A stretch of DNA of 64,000 nt from Neopusillimonas aromaticivorans (GCF_030344915.1 NZ_CP128233.1:186001-250000); one strand, 5' to 3'. Shown: positions 40,039 to 53,946, counted from the first letter of the stretch. Made by a program: numbers and translations. The notes: generated by a model not told the origin, from the sequence alone.

Positions 40039-41022
40039 ATGAAAAAACTGAATCTTTTATACAAAATCGCCGCAGCATCCTTCAAGCCGTCCTGGCTGCG
40101 ACAGCGAGCCTGCTGGCACCCGCAATGACGATTGCAAAGTCGGCCGACACGCCTTTGCGTATCGGATATATCGGCCCTTCTCCGGCGCTGGTCAACGTAA
40201 CCGGCTGGGCACTGGCCAACAATCACTTGCAGCGCGAGATCGCTCCGCTGGGGTACACGACCGTGACAACACATACTTTTGCCAATGGACCGGACCTCAA
40301 CGAAGCCTTCTTCGCCGGATCGGTGGACGTTGGCATCTATGGCGATACCCCATCCATCGTGGCCAGTGGCCCGCGGCCTGAAAAACAAGCTGATCGGTTT
40401 CGACCAGATCGGCATGGATGTCTGGCTCCTGACACCGCAAAACGGTGTCACCGATATCAGGCAGCTTGAAGGCAAGACTGTCGCAGTCGCGCTGGGCTCG
40501 TACATGCACCGGTATGTCATTGGTCGCCTGAAAGAAGCCGGAATACTCAAATCGACCAAGATTGTCTACATGTTGCCGCGAGATGGCGGCCCCGCCCTGG
40601 AAAAGAATGCGGTTGCAGCGTTTGCCGCACCCATCGGCATGGGCCCACTGCTGGCAGAGCGCGGCTTTCCCGTCCTGGATCGGGCCAGTCATCATCCTCA
40701 CCTGGCGGGTTCATCGCTGATTACCGCATCTGATGAAGCATTGAAACGCGCTCCGGGACTGGCGGCTGCCTTGTTGCGCGCGCGACAGGCCGCACTGAAT
40801 GATATCCGTAACGACCCGGATGCCTATTACGCCTTCCATGCCAAGGCCAGCGGCTTTCCGGAAAGCGTCGTTCGTGCCTCTCATCCGGTTTCCCAATTCG
40901 TTTATGAGGCCTACCCGCCGCAAGGCTTGCAGCAACTGCATCATGTCAGCCAATTCTTGCTCGACGAAAGATTGATCCGTGAGCCGCTCGCGGTCGAACA
41001 ATGGCAAATCACGGGGTTGTGA
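40039..41022 (+). CDS. ABC transporter periplasmic binding protein (SsuA/TauA-like), two frameshifts
   Basis: A 327-residue NMT1/SsuA-type binding protein. The signal peptide (MKKLNLLYK, then SILQAVLAATASLLAPA) appears after one A is restored at 40063-40066. The mature part reads LRIGYIGPSPALVNVTGWAL, FFAGSVDVGIYGDTPSIVAS, KNKLIGFDQIGMDVWLL, LEGKTVAVALGSYMHRYV and NAVAAFAAPIGMGPLLAE. A net +1 change near 40367 (AGTGGCCC) is needed to join the halves. It follows the ferredoxin by two bases. The ligand is unknown; relatives bind sulfonates, taurine or nitrate. Confidence 0.8.
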
Positions 41023-41025
41023 AAC

Positions 41026-41813
41026 ATGCACACGAAAAACACCCTGCCTCGACGCCTGCTGGTGCGCGTAGCCCCATGGGTACTGCCGGTTTCACTCTTG
41101 TTGCTATGGGAACTGGTTGTTGCAACCGGCCTGGTTGCAAGCCACTTGCTGCCCGCCCCGACTACAGTGCTGGAAACCGGTTGGCACCTTGCCGTCACCG
41201 GCGAGCTCTGGGAGCATATGATCGTCAGCACAGGGCGAGCGGCGGCCGGCTTTGCCATCGGTGCCGGCGCCGGTTTACTGTTAGGCCTTTTAACAGGCCT
41301 CTCCCGCTGGAACGCACTGTTTCTTGACAGCTCCATGCAAATGGTACGCAATATTCCCCATCTGGCCTTGATCCCCTGGTGATTTTGTGGTTCGGCATTG
41401 ATGAAAGCGCAAAAATCTTTCTGGTCGCGCTAGGTACCATTTTCCCTGTGTACATCAACACATATCACGGCATCAAAAACGTGGATGGAAATCTGGTCGA
41501 AATGGCTCGCAATTATGGCCTTTCGGGCTGGACACTTTTCAGACAGGCCATTCTCCCCGGCGCTTTGCCTTCAATTCTGATTGGCATCCGCTTTTCTCTG
41601 GGGCTCATGTGGCTGACCCTGATCGTCGCAGAAACCATATCGGCCACAGCGGGTATCGGCTACATGGCCATGAACGCACGTGAATTTCTGCAAACCGACA
41701 TCGTCATTTTTGCGATTTTGACCTATGCACTGCTTGGAAAAGTTGCCGATCTGTCGGCCCGCAAGCTTGAATACCATTGGCTTAAATGGCATCCAGCCTT
41801 CCAGCCCTCGTAA
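41026..41813 (+). CDS. ABC transporter permease (SsuC/TauC-like), one frameshift
   Basis: A 262-residue permease with about six membrane helices. An N-terminal helix (WVLPVSLLLLWELVVATGL) is followed by FAIGAGAGLLLGLLTGLSRW, IPHLALIPLVILWFGIDESAKIF (after repair in the C4 run at 41373-41376) and the EAA-type loop EMARNYGLSGWTLFRQAILPGALPSILIGIRFSL. This pattern is characteristic of sulfonate/nitrate importers. It follows the binding protein by three bases. Confidence 0.85.
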
Positions 41814-41823
41814 AGGAAACGAT

Positions 41824-42665
41824 ATGATTAACCACACGTTAACCGGACTGGGTCTTCACCTGAAAGGTCTTCAGAAGCACTTTGGAAACCGGCCCATTTT
41901 GCGTGATTTCGATCTCGCGATTCCCGCAGGACAGTTTGTAGCAATCGTCGGACGCAGCGGCTGCGGGAAAAGCACGCTGCTGCGGCTGCTATCAGGTCTT
42001 GATCCTGATTTTAACGGTCACATCGGAACAGATCACGGCCAATTGCTCGCCACTGTCAAAAATCAGGTCCGTCTGATGTTTCAGGATGCACGCTTGCTAC
42101 CCTGGAAGTCGGTCCTTGACAATGTCTGCCTGGGTTTACCCTCAGGCCAGCGGCATCATGCGCTTGACGCATTAACGGCAGTCGGCCTTGAAGACCGTGC
42201 ACACGATTGGCCAGCCCGTCTTTCCGGTGGCCAGCGCCAACGCATTGCCCTGGCTCGTGCACTCGTTCATCGCCCGCGCCTGCTGCTGCTGGATGAACCC
42301 TGGGTGCCCTGGATGCCCTGACACGAATAGAGATGCAACAACTGATCGAAACACTCTGGCAACAGCATGGTTTCACCGTCATCCTGGTCACGCACGATAT
42401 CAGCGAAGCGGTGGCCGTTGCCGACAGGGTAATTCTGATGGAAGACGGCGGGATTGGGCTCGACCTTCCAATCGCGCAAGAACGCCCACGGGTGCGGCAT
42501 AACGCAGAATTGGCAGCGCTTGAAAACTTGATACTTGACCGGGTGCTACGCCCTGAACCTGCACATCGCAAAGGCAGGCTATCGACCCCAGAACACCAGG
42601 CACCGGAATCTCTGGCCTACCCACTTCCCAGCCAGATGCCCACAACCCTATTATCAACGACTTAG
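41824..42665 (+). CDS. ABC transporter ATPase (SsuB/TauB-like), one frameshift
   Basis: A 280-residue ATPase with Walker A GRSGCGKSTLLRLLSG, Q-loop MFQDARLLPWKSVLDNVCLG, signature LSGGQRQRIALARAL, Walker B LLLLDEPLGALDALTR (after repair in the C3 run at 42298-42300) and H-loop VTHDISEAVAVADRV. The DARLLPWK Q-loop sequence is typical of sulfonate/nitrate-type importers. The C-terminal 35 residues are Pro-rich and not family-like. It is ten bases after the permease and is the last gene of the cassette. Confidence 0.88.
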
Positions 42666-42804
42666 GCACCCCAGGTATAAAACACGACTGTCATCAACCC
42701 CGCTATCAGAACAACAATCCTTCTTTCAGAACGGCTTTCCCGGTATCGGAACAGCTATCCGCTATACTTGCAGGGTGGAGCAATACACCATACTTGAACA
42801 TCGT

Positions 42805-42834
42805 CGGACGAATGCAAATTCGTCCGAACTTTTT
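42805..42834 (+). terminator. Intrinsic terminator between the cassette and rlmH
   Basis: CGGACGAAT and ATTCGTCCG form a perfect 9-bp stem with a GCAA tetraloop, followed by AACTTTTT. It lies 140 bases after the ATPase stop and 105 bases before rlmH, so rlmH is unlikely to be read through from the cassette. A TATACT box at about 42763, upstream of the hairpin, could start a short transcript ending here. Confidence 0.8.
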
Positions 42835-42938
42835 GTCGGTTTCATCCACACCACCCCCGAATCCTTTTCCACCGCCCTTCGCGACTGGCCCTGGAAATCT
42901 CTGACAGGCTGTCGCGCATCCTGGAAACACACTGATCA

Positions 42939-43409
42939 ATGAAACTCGTTGTCATTGCCGTAGGAGTACGCATGCCGCGCTGGGTCGAGGAGGCCTGGCA
43001 AGACTACGCGAAGCGTATGCCTGCCGACTGCACACTGGTACTACGCGAAGTAAAACCTGAACCGCGCACCAGTGGAAAGACACCCGCCCAAATGATGCAA
43101 GCTGAAGCCCAGCGCATCGACGCAGCAATTCCGTCAAACGCTTTTCTTGTCGCCCTTGACGAACACGGTCGCGATCTCACCACCATGAAACTGGCCGCAG
43201 AGCTTGAGAAATGGCGCTCCAATGGTCAAGACGTTGTATTTTTGATTGGTGGTCCAGATGGCCTCGATAGCCAACTGAAGCAGCGATGTGATAGCCTGAT
43301 ACGCCTGTCATCGTTGACATTACCCCACCCGATGGTCAGGGTGGTACTGGCGGAACAGTTGTACCGCGCCTGGTCCATCACGACCAACCATCCTTATCAT
43401 CGGGCCTGA
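42939..43409 (+). CDS. rlmH: 23S rRNA (pseudouridine-1915-N3)-methyltransferase
   Basis: RlmH methylates pseudouridine 1915 of 23S rRNA. The 156-residue SPOUT protein starts MKLVVIAVGVRMPRWVEEAW and has LVALDEHGRDLTT, VVFLIGGPDGL (trefoil knot) and the C-terminal LAEQLYRAWSITTNHPYHRA. The reading frame is intact. It is separated from rsfS, its usual upstream partner, by the redox/ABC cassette, and is followed 15 bases later by pyk. Confidence 0.97.
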   Translation: MKLVVIAVGVRMPRWVEEAWQDYAKRMPADCTLVLREVKPEPRTSGKTPAQMMQAEAQRIDAAIPSNAFLVALDEHGRDLTTMKLAAELEKWRSNGQDVVFLIGGPDGLDSQLKQRCDSLIRLSSLTLPHPMVRVVLAEQLYRAWSITTNHPYHRA

Positions 43410-43424
43410 TACCAGTGCCCGATC

Positions 43425-44860
43425 ATGCAAAAACGACGTACCAAAATAGTGGCCACCATTGGCCCGGCCAGTTCCAGTCCAGAAGTCATTGAAAAGCTCA
43501 TTCTTGCGGGCATGGATGTCGCTCGCCTGAATTTTTCGCATGGCTCACCAGAAGATCACCGACAACGCACTGAACTGATCCGTGATATTGCCGCGCGCCA
43601 CAAGCGACGTGTGGCCATCATGGGTGACCTTCAAGGCCCAAAAATCCGCATCGCGCGATTCACACACAATGAGATTGAACTGGTTGAAGGTGAACCCTTC
43701 ATCTTGTCAAACCTGCATCCTGGCGACGAGGGCAACCATCGGATCGTTGGCATTGATTACCCGAGCCTGGTCCATGATTGTCGCCCGGGCGACGAACTTT
43801 TGCTTGACGATGGCCGTGTTGTCTTGCAAGTGGATCGGGTTGACGACCATGCTGTGTACTCCACTGTTACGCAAGGCGGCACCTTATCCAACAACAAAGG
43901 CATCAATCGACGCGGAGGGGCATTTCCGCACCCAGCCTTACTGATAAAGACAAGGCCGATATCAAGACCATTGCCGACCTTGAACTTGATTACGTGGCGG
44001 TATCATTCCCTCGGTATGGCTACGACATCAGCAAAGCCCGTGAGTTACTTGAAGCAGCAGGCAGTTCCGCCTGGGTTATTGCCAAAATTGAACGTGCAGA
44101 AGCCGTAGCTGACGATGCGGCATTGGATGATTTGATCATGGCCAGCGACGGGGTCATGGTGGCGCGCGGTGACCTGGGCGTTGAAATTGGCGATGCCCGA
44201 TTGGCTGGCATACAGAAACGGATCATTTTGCATGCCCGGACACTGAACAAGCTGGTCATAACAGCAACACAGATGATGGAATCCATGATCTCCAGCCGTT
44301 TACCTACTCGTGCCGAGGTGTCAGATGTGGCCAATGCCGTACTTGACTACACCGATGCCGTCATGCTTTCAGCAGAGACCGCTGCCGGTCAATATCCTGT
44401 AGACGCGGTAGCCGCCATGGCACGTATTTGCCTGGGTGCCGAGCAGGAGCCAGGTACAACACAGTCAAAACATCGCCTGGGTGAAAGCTTCCAGCGCTGT
44501 GACGAAACCATTGCGCTATCGGCCATGTACGCCGCCAACCATTTCCATGGCATCAAGGCCATTGTCAGCCTTACTGAAAGTGGTCACACCCCGCTGATCA
44601 TGTCCAGAATACGATCGGGCATACCGATCTATTGCTATACCTCACATATCGCAACTGAACGGCGCGTCGCTTTGTTCAGAGGCGTTTATGCCCTGCCCTT
44701 TGATGCGGAAGCGGTTGCTCATGAAAAAATCGGTGATACTGCGGTGCGCGTACTGGTCGAACAAGGCCTGATCAGAAAAGGCGACTGGGTCATCATCACA
44801 AAAGGTGACCGTCGCAACGACGGAGCAACCAACAGCATGCGCATTGTCTGCGCTGAATAA
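43425..44860 (+). CDS. pyk: Pyruvate kinase, one frameshift
   Basis: Pyruvate kinase converts phosphoenolpyruvate and ADP to pyruvate and ATP. The N-terminus has RRTKIVATIGPASSSPEVI, GMDVARLNFSHGSPEDH and MGDLQGPKIRIARF. Further on come VIAKIERAEAV (catalytic Lys), VMVARGDLGVEIG and TATQMMESMI. The frame breaks in the G4 run at 43917-43920, and repair restores NRRGGGISAPSLTDKDKAD. The corrected length is 478 residues, the short bacterial type. Confidence 0.96.
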
Positions 44861-44864
44861 ATAA

Positions 44865-45461
44865 ATGTGTATACCGCGTATCTACCTGGCCTCGGCCAGC
44901 CCAAGACGACACGAAATTCTGACTCACATGGGTGTCGATCACGTCATCCTGACAGTTCCTGCACCAGAGGGTGAGGATGAGCCTCGTCTGCCCGACGAGA
45001 GCCCTCAGGACTATGTAAAGAGAACTGCGCTCGATAAAGCTATTCGGGCCAACTCATGGATAGAACAAAACAAGTTGCCACGCTACCCCATACTCACCGC
45101 CGACACAACCGTATCGCTGGATGGTCGGATTCTGGGGAAACCTGAATCGATACAAGACGCGAAGTACATGCTAGGCTGTCTTTCAGGAAAAACACATCTG
45201 GTCCAGACTGCCGTTACGCTAACGCTGAAGGGTGTCGTAAATGAACACCTTAGCACGACACAGGTGACGTTCGACACACTATCTGCTCATCAGATCGAAG
45301 AATATGCCAGCGGCGACGAACCCTGGGGCAAAGCGGGTGGTTATGGCATCCAGGGGAAAGCCGCGGCCTTTATTGTGAACATCAATGGCAGCTACAGTGG
45401 CGTGATGGGGTTGCCGGTGTATGAAACAGCCCAACTGCTGCGGTTGTGCAAGACGGTGTGA
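44865..45461 (+). CDS. maf: Nucleoside triphosphate pyrophosphatase Maf (YhdE type)
   Basis: Maf hydrolyses dTTP, UTP and modified UTPs. The 198-residue protein shows IYLASASPRRHEIL at the N-terminus, YPILTADTTVSLDGRILGKP and AGGYGIQGKAAAFI near the end, the standard order. The reading frame is intact. It is four bases after pyk. Its usual downstream partner rng is 7 kb away, beyond the rRNA operon. Confidence 0.93.
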   Translation: MCIPRIYLASASPRRHEILTHMGVDHVILTVPAPEGEDEPRLPDESPQDYVKRTALDKAIRANSWIEQNKLPRYPILTADTTVSLDGRILGKPESIQDAKYMLGCLSGKTHLVQTAVTLTLKGVVNEHLSTTQVTFDTLSAHQIEEYASGDEPWGKAGGYGIQGKAAAFIVNINGSYSGVMGLPVYETAQLLRLCKTV

Positions 45462-45655
45462 GGCGACGCAGCTTGGAAGCATCGCCAGCAGGTTGAGATG
45501 AGCGTCGATCGTACGCCTGAGCTGCTCCTGAACCCCTGTCCGTTGCGCATTACTTGTGCAGGCTGTGACCTGCTTGCCGCGGGTTTATCATTCGCCCCGC
45601 CGGTATGCAGCCCTATCGGGCGGCCGCAGGTGGCGGCTGTGAGCGCGCACAAAGT

Positions 45656-45690
45656 AAAACGCCCCGCAACGAAGAGTTGCGGGGCGTTTT
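45656..45690. terminator. Bidirectional terminator: end of the rRNA operon and of maf
   Basis: AAAACGCCCCGCAAC and GTTGCGGGGCGTTTT form a perfect 15-bp stem around GAAGA. A-runs and T-runs on both sides make it functional in both directions. It lies 10 bases after the 3' end of 5S on the minus strand and 195 bases after maf on the plus strand. Confidence 0.9.
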
Positions 45691-45700
45691 GGTATAAAAG

Positions 45701-45813
45701 CCTGACGATGACCTACTTTCACAGACGTTAATCAACTATCATCGGCGCAGAGGTGTTTCACGGTCCTGTTCGGGATGGGAAGGGGTGGGACCACCTCGCT
45801 ATGGTCGTCAAGC
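45701..45813 (-). rRNA. rrf: 5S ribosomal RNA
   Basis: The reverse complement begins GCTTGACGACCATAGCGAGG, contains CCCATCCCGAACAGGACCG and ends GTAGGTCATCGTCAGG, the universally conserved order of bacterial 5S rRNA. The length is about 113 bases. It is the last gene of the rRNA operon. Confidence 0.95.
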
Positions 45814-46030
45814 GTAACTTGTTGCCTGGGCTGGTGAACTGCTTAGGCCAACCTGGGCCAATCGTGGAAGAAGCAACGTGTGGTGCGTGATGCATCACAC
45901 ACGATGGTGAGTACTTATGTTTTGCAGTGTTGGGTTGCGTTGTTTAGCGGTGCTGTTGCTGCCGGGTTAGGGCAGACTTTCAATTTGTTTGAACGGCACT
46001 TGAATCACGTTAACCTGCAAGGTTATAGGA

Positions 46031-48911
<2,881 letters not shown>

Positions 48912-49371
48912 CTATAACGTTGCACGCTATAGGTCTCTAACTTGAGTTTGCGTGTTTGTGCCGTTCATCATTCTTAAGGCCCAGCCATGAATGACTGGAT
49001 TTGAGAACTACTTGAACTAAATTGTTTAATGCAATCACAACCCGTACTTATCGCGGGTTACACCATTGACAGACCCGTAGCGAATTGATTAAAAATCAAC
49101 TCACGGATTTGCTATGCTGCAACTCACCATAACTACTTCATTGTGTTGTTGCTTCTTCCTGATTGTTAAAGAACGATTTACAGCCGATAACTTACCTATC
49201 GGTAAGCTAACGAACAGAACCCTGAATTATACAACACTTCAAGATGCTCTTCGTTAGCCTGGCATGAATTTACTGACTACCGCACCACTTCCACAGCACA
49301 CCCCAAGACCACTTCACCGAACTACCCTAACCCTCAACTTGCTCAATCACTTGAATCAAGTTCAGAGATTT
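48912..49371. other. 23S to tRNA-Ala spacer with boxA
   Basis: This 460-base rRNA spacer has no gene. A boxA-like antitermination site, GTTCTTTAACA on the minus strand, lies at 49164-49175. It is A/T-rich elsewhere, with the long complementary stretches expected for 23S processing stalks. Confidence 0.7.
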
Positions 49372-49446
49372 TGGTGGAGGATGACGGGATCGAACCGACG
49401 GCCCCCTGCTTGCAAAGCAGGTGCTCTCCCAGCTGAGCTAATCCCC
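49372..49446 (-). tRNA. tRNA-Ala (TGC), one base short in the acceptor stem
   Basis: The reverse complement folds as tRNA-Ala with anticodon TGC (loop TTTGCAA), T-loop TTCGATC and an encoded CCA end. It begins GGGGATTAGC, one G fewer than the GGGGGAT acceptor strand needed to pair with ATCCTCC at the 3' side, giving 75 instead of 76 bases. The missing base lies in the C4 run at 49443-49446 and fits the homopolymer losses seen elsewhere in the window. Confidence 0.93.
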
Positions 49447-49460
49447 TTCTCGTAAAACTA

Positions 49461-49537
49461 TGGTGGGTCAAGTTGGAATCGAACCAACGGCCCCCGCCTT
49501 ATCAAGACGGTGCTCTAACCGACTGAGCTACTGACCC
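49461..49537 (-). tRNA. tRNA-Ile (GAT)
   Basis: The reverse complement starts GGGTCAGTAGCTCAGTCGG, has anticodon loop CTTGATAAG (GAT), T-loop TTCGATT and an encoded CCA end; 77 bases, all stems paired. It sits between 16S and tRNA-Ala, the standard Ile-Ala spacer of proteobacterial rRNA operons. Confidence 0.97.
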
Positions 49538-49658
49538 TTGGCCTTAACCCGATGGGTGCACTGCTGTAGCCTGAACTACAACCCATGCCGACTGCACTTT
49601 CAAACAACCGATAAGCGTGGACGCTTAATATCAACTACACCAAACCAGACGTGCTCTT

Positions 49659-51192
<1,534 letters not shown>

Positions 51193-51398
51193 TAAACCTG
51201 TAAATCGTATTTTCCTTAACCCCGAAAGGTCAGGTCATACGTCGCTGTACTCAAAGAAACAAACAGAGCTCTGATTAAAAATCAGGCTTGACTTGTTTCT
51301 TGTGCGAGCACTTGAATGTGTATTGCTTTAGCCCCTTCGTGAGAAGGGTGTCGGCCAATGCAGTTAACTCAAGCGCCCACACTTATCGGTTGTTTAAT

Positions 51399-51410
51399 TG
51401 TTAAAGAGCA
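51399..51410 (-). promoter_or_regulatory. boxA antitermination site in the rRNA leader
   Basis: On the minus strand TGCTCTTTAACA lies about 207 bases before the 16S 5' end and matches the boxA consensus used by Nus factors for rRNA antitermination. A second boxA occurs in the 23S spacer. Confidence 0.8.
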
Positions 51411-51511
51411 GTTGCAACCGGCGTCTTCACAAACACAGTAGAATTTAACCTACCGCACTTGGCGCTGCCTTGCTGCGTTTCGTTGATCTGTTTGATCAGC
51501 GAAGAAACGAG

Positions 51512-51540
51512 ATTATGAACCAGTTTTTTATCGCTGTCAA
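51512..51540 (-). promoter_or_regulatory. rRNA operon promoter (proximal)
   Basis: On the minus strand TTGACA (51535-51540) lies 17 bases from CATAAT (51512-51517). Immediately upstream, 51545-51600 is very rich in A and T tracts (runs such as GAAAAATTTTTGAAAAAAT), a likely UP element. The start site would fall about 315 bases before 16S. Confidence 0.85.
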
Positions 51541-51859
51541 CTCGTTTTGAAGATTTTTTCAAAAATTTTTCAAACCTCAAAAACTTTCGAAACCTTCAAA
51601 CGGTCAATCACGCTGCTGAACCCAGCATCCAAACTTTTCTGAACCCAGAACCGCCCGGACCGGCCAACTGCGCTGCGACGAAAAACCACACTGCATCGTC
51701 CCGCTTCGCCTTACCTCACAACGCCATTAGAACACATTTGCCTGACGTTAATTTGTTTGAAACAAACGCGTCTTACAAACCTGAACTACCCGGTAAACCG
51801 GACTTCGTTTCAACCTGTGTAAGGGTTAACCCGAAGGTGTTGTGCTGCAAAGAGGCCGA

Positions 51860-51889
51860 ACTATAGCACGAGTTTTTTACGCCGTGCAA
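51860..51889 (-). promoter_or_regulatory. rRNA operon promoter (distal)
   Basis: On the minus strand TTGCAC (51884-51889) lies 18 bases from TATAGT (51860-51865). It is about 350 bases upstream of the proximal promoter, giving the tandem arrangement common for rRNA operons. Confidence 0.6.
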
Positions 51890-52143
51890 GGCAAAACGCA
51901 AAAATATTCAAAAATCGTGAAAATAATTTCACCACGCACAGGCTGACTGATGATCGAAAAGCCCATAAATATGACGTAAGTATCTGTTTATATTAAATAG
52001 TTTCCATAAATTTCGTTATAAACATTTGATAAGCGGGCCTCAATAACAAACCTGCGCTATTTTGACGTGAGCCAGATTTTTTACATTCGCCAGATCCTGC
52101 TATCCTGGATTGCCGGGCACCTATAACTCAATCACGTTATCGC

Positions 52144-52305
52144 CTCCCCTTACTCCCCTTACTCCCCTTACTCCCCTTACTCCCCTTACTCCCCTTACTC
52201 CCCTTACTCCCCTTACTCCCCTTACTCCCCTTACTCCCCTTACTCCCCTTACTCCCCTTACTCCCCTTACTCCCCTTACTCCCCTTACTCCCCTTACTCC
52301 CCTTA
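52144..52305. repeat. Perfect tandem repeat, 18 copies of CTCCCCTTA
   Basis: The 9-base unit CTCCCCTTA occurs 18 times without a single mismatch from 52144 to 52305, then decays into CTTCTGTTGC. On the minus strand every unit supplies a G4 tract separated by AGTAA, so consecutive units satisfy the G-quadruplex pattern many times over. In one plus-strand frame it would read as a Leu-Thr-Pro repeat, but no ribosome-binding site supports translation. It lies 178 bases before rng. The perfect copies suggest recent slippage expansion. Confidence 0.97.
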
Positions 52306-52482
52306 CTTCTGTTGCTTCTCTGACTTTTCCCATTTGCATAATGCCTATGGCCTCTTCACTGGTAACGGCATGGCATACTTTGACCATTCATTAATTCTAT
52401 TGGTGAGACGCGTGGCATATGCCCGCTGATTTATCGGGCACTTTTTGTGACCCGGTCACACCAAGCGCCTGGTGCAGGGATC

Positions 52483-53946
52483 ATGGCCGAAGACATCTTA
52501 ATCAACATCACCCCCTTTGAAACCCGCGTTGCTATTGTCGAACAAGGCTCCGTGCAGGAATTGCATATTGAGCGAAGCATCCAGCGCGGACATGTCGGCA
52601 ACCTGTATTTAGGCAAGGTCGTACGCGTCTTGCCTGGCATGCAAAGTGCTTTTGTAGATATTGGCCTCGAACGGGCTGCATTCATCCATGTGGCCGACCT
52701 CAGGCAAAACCGTGCCGAACGTGTCTCGGGCGGGACATTGACGCCTATTGAGAAACTGTTGTTCGAAGGGCAGTCACTGATGGTTCAGGTCATCAAAGAC
52801 CCTTTGGGTACTAAAGGGGCGCGGTTATCGACACAAGTCAGTATCGCCGGCCGCATGCTGGTCTATCTTCCGCATGAGCCCCACGTCGGCATTTCCCAAA
52901 AAATTGAAAGCGAGGCTGATCGCAGCGCATTGCGCGAACGTGTATTGAAGCTGATGCCTGAGGATGAAGCCGGTGGCTTCATTGTTCGCACGCAAGCCGA
53001 AGGTGCAACCGATGATGAACTGGCTGCAGACCTGTCATACATGCGCATTTTATGGAACCGGATTGTGGCCAAGGCGAAATCACTGCCCGCCCCCGCCCTG
53101 CTTTATGCAGACCTGACCCTTGAGCAGCGGGTTCTGCGCGATATGGTCGGTCCGGACACCGGCGCCATTCTGGTCGACTCTCGCGCCACCACCCAACGCC
53201 TGATTGAATGGGCCGAGACGTTTACCCCCTCGGTCAAGGACAGGATCACCCACTACAGCGGTGAGCGCCCGTTGTTCGACACAGCCAACGTCGACGAAGA
53301 GATCAATCGCGCCTTGTCCCGGCGTGTTGACCTCAAGTCGGGAGGCTATCTGATCATTGATCAGACCGAAGCACTGACTACTGTGGATGTAAACACCGGT
53401 GGTTTTGTGGGAGGACGTAATTTTGACGACACCATTTTCAAGACCAACCTGGAAGCGGCAGTTGCCGTTGCACGGCAACTGCGATTACGCAATCTGGGTG
53501 GCATCATCATTCTTGATTTCATTGACATGGATGATGCGGAACACCGGACTGCCGTGCTGGCCGAGCTGAACAAGGCCTTGTCGAAAGACCGGACTCGCAT
53601 GACGGTCAGCGGGTTCAGCCAGTTGGGACTGGTGGAAATGACACGCAAACGCACACGCGACTCGCTTGCACATCAGCTGTGCGAAATATGCCCAACGTGC
53701 CAGTCACGCGGACATGTGCGCACGCCGCGTACGCTGTGCTACGAAATTTTGCGGGAAATATTAAGGGAGTCACGCCAGTTCAACCCGAAAGAATTTCGGG
53801 TACTGGCGTCTCAGGCCGTAGTGGACCTTTTTCTGGAAGAAGAAAGTGCCCACCTGGCCATGCTGGGAGACTTCATCGGAAAACCGATCACGCTTGAAGT
53901 CGAGAGCGGGTATTCGCAAGAACACTACGATATCGTGTTGATTTGA
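52483..53946 (+). CDS. rng: Ribonuclease G
   Basis: RNase G matures the 16S 5' end and degrades mRNAs. The 487-residue protein starts AEDILINITPFETRVAIVE, has the S1 domain with GNLYLGKVVRVLPGMQSAFVDIG, the catalytic region with TTVDVNTGGFVG and ILDFIDMDD, and the Zn-link CEICPTCQSRG. The ATG at 52483 with an AGGG box is chosen over the longer in-frame start at 52447. The reading frame is intact, which is notable given the density of shifts elsewhere. Confidence 0.96.
   Translation: MAEDILINITPFETRVAIVEQGSVQELHIERSIQRGHVGNLYLGKVVRVLPGMQSAFVDIGLERAAFIHVADLRQNRAERVSGGTLTPIEKLLFEGQSLMVQVIKDPLGTKGARLSTQVSIAGRMLVYLPHEPHVGISQKIESEADRSALRERVLKLMPEDEAGGFIVRTQAEGATDDELAADLSYMRILWNRIVAKAKSLPAPALLYADLTLEQRVLRDMVGPDTGAILVDSRATTQRLIEWAETFTPSVKDRITHYSGERPLFDTANVDEEINRALSRRVDLKSGGYLIIDQTEALTTVDVNTGGFVGGRNFDDTIFKTNLEAAVAVARQLRLRNLGGIIILDFIDMDDAEHRTAVLAELNKALSKDRTRMTVSGFSQLGLVEMTRKRTRDSLAHQLCEICPTCQSRGHVRTPRTLCYEILREILRESRQFNPKEFRVLASQAVVDLFLEEESAHLAMLGDFIGKPITLEVESGYSQEHYDIVLI

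Larger units (their letters stand above)
51193..52143. other. rRNA leader and intergenic region before the 9-bp repeat
   Basis: No protein gene is seen in this 951-base stretch. It contains the rRNA leader with boxA, two promoters reading toward 16S and, at 51900-52090, an A/T-rich segment that must also carry the promoter for plus-strand rng. The small ORFs in it lack ribosome-binding sites and codon bias. Confidence 0.6.

Noticed and set aside
37771..42938. Genomic island with integrase and attachment sites between rsfS and rlmH
   Set aside because: No integrase, tRNA or convincing direct repeats were seen at the borders; only the gene content and broken synteny indicate insertion.
52144..52305. 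CRISPR array
   Set aside because: Units are contiguous 9-bp repeats with no spacers and there are no cas genes.
52110..52394. Leu-Thr-Pro repeat protein encoded by the 9-bp array
   Set aside because: The start would be a TTG without a ribosome-binding site, and the flanking residues are not protein-like; a non-coding minisatellite explains the sequence better.
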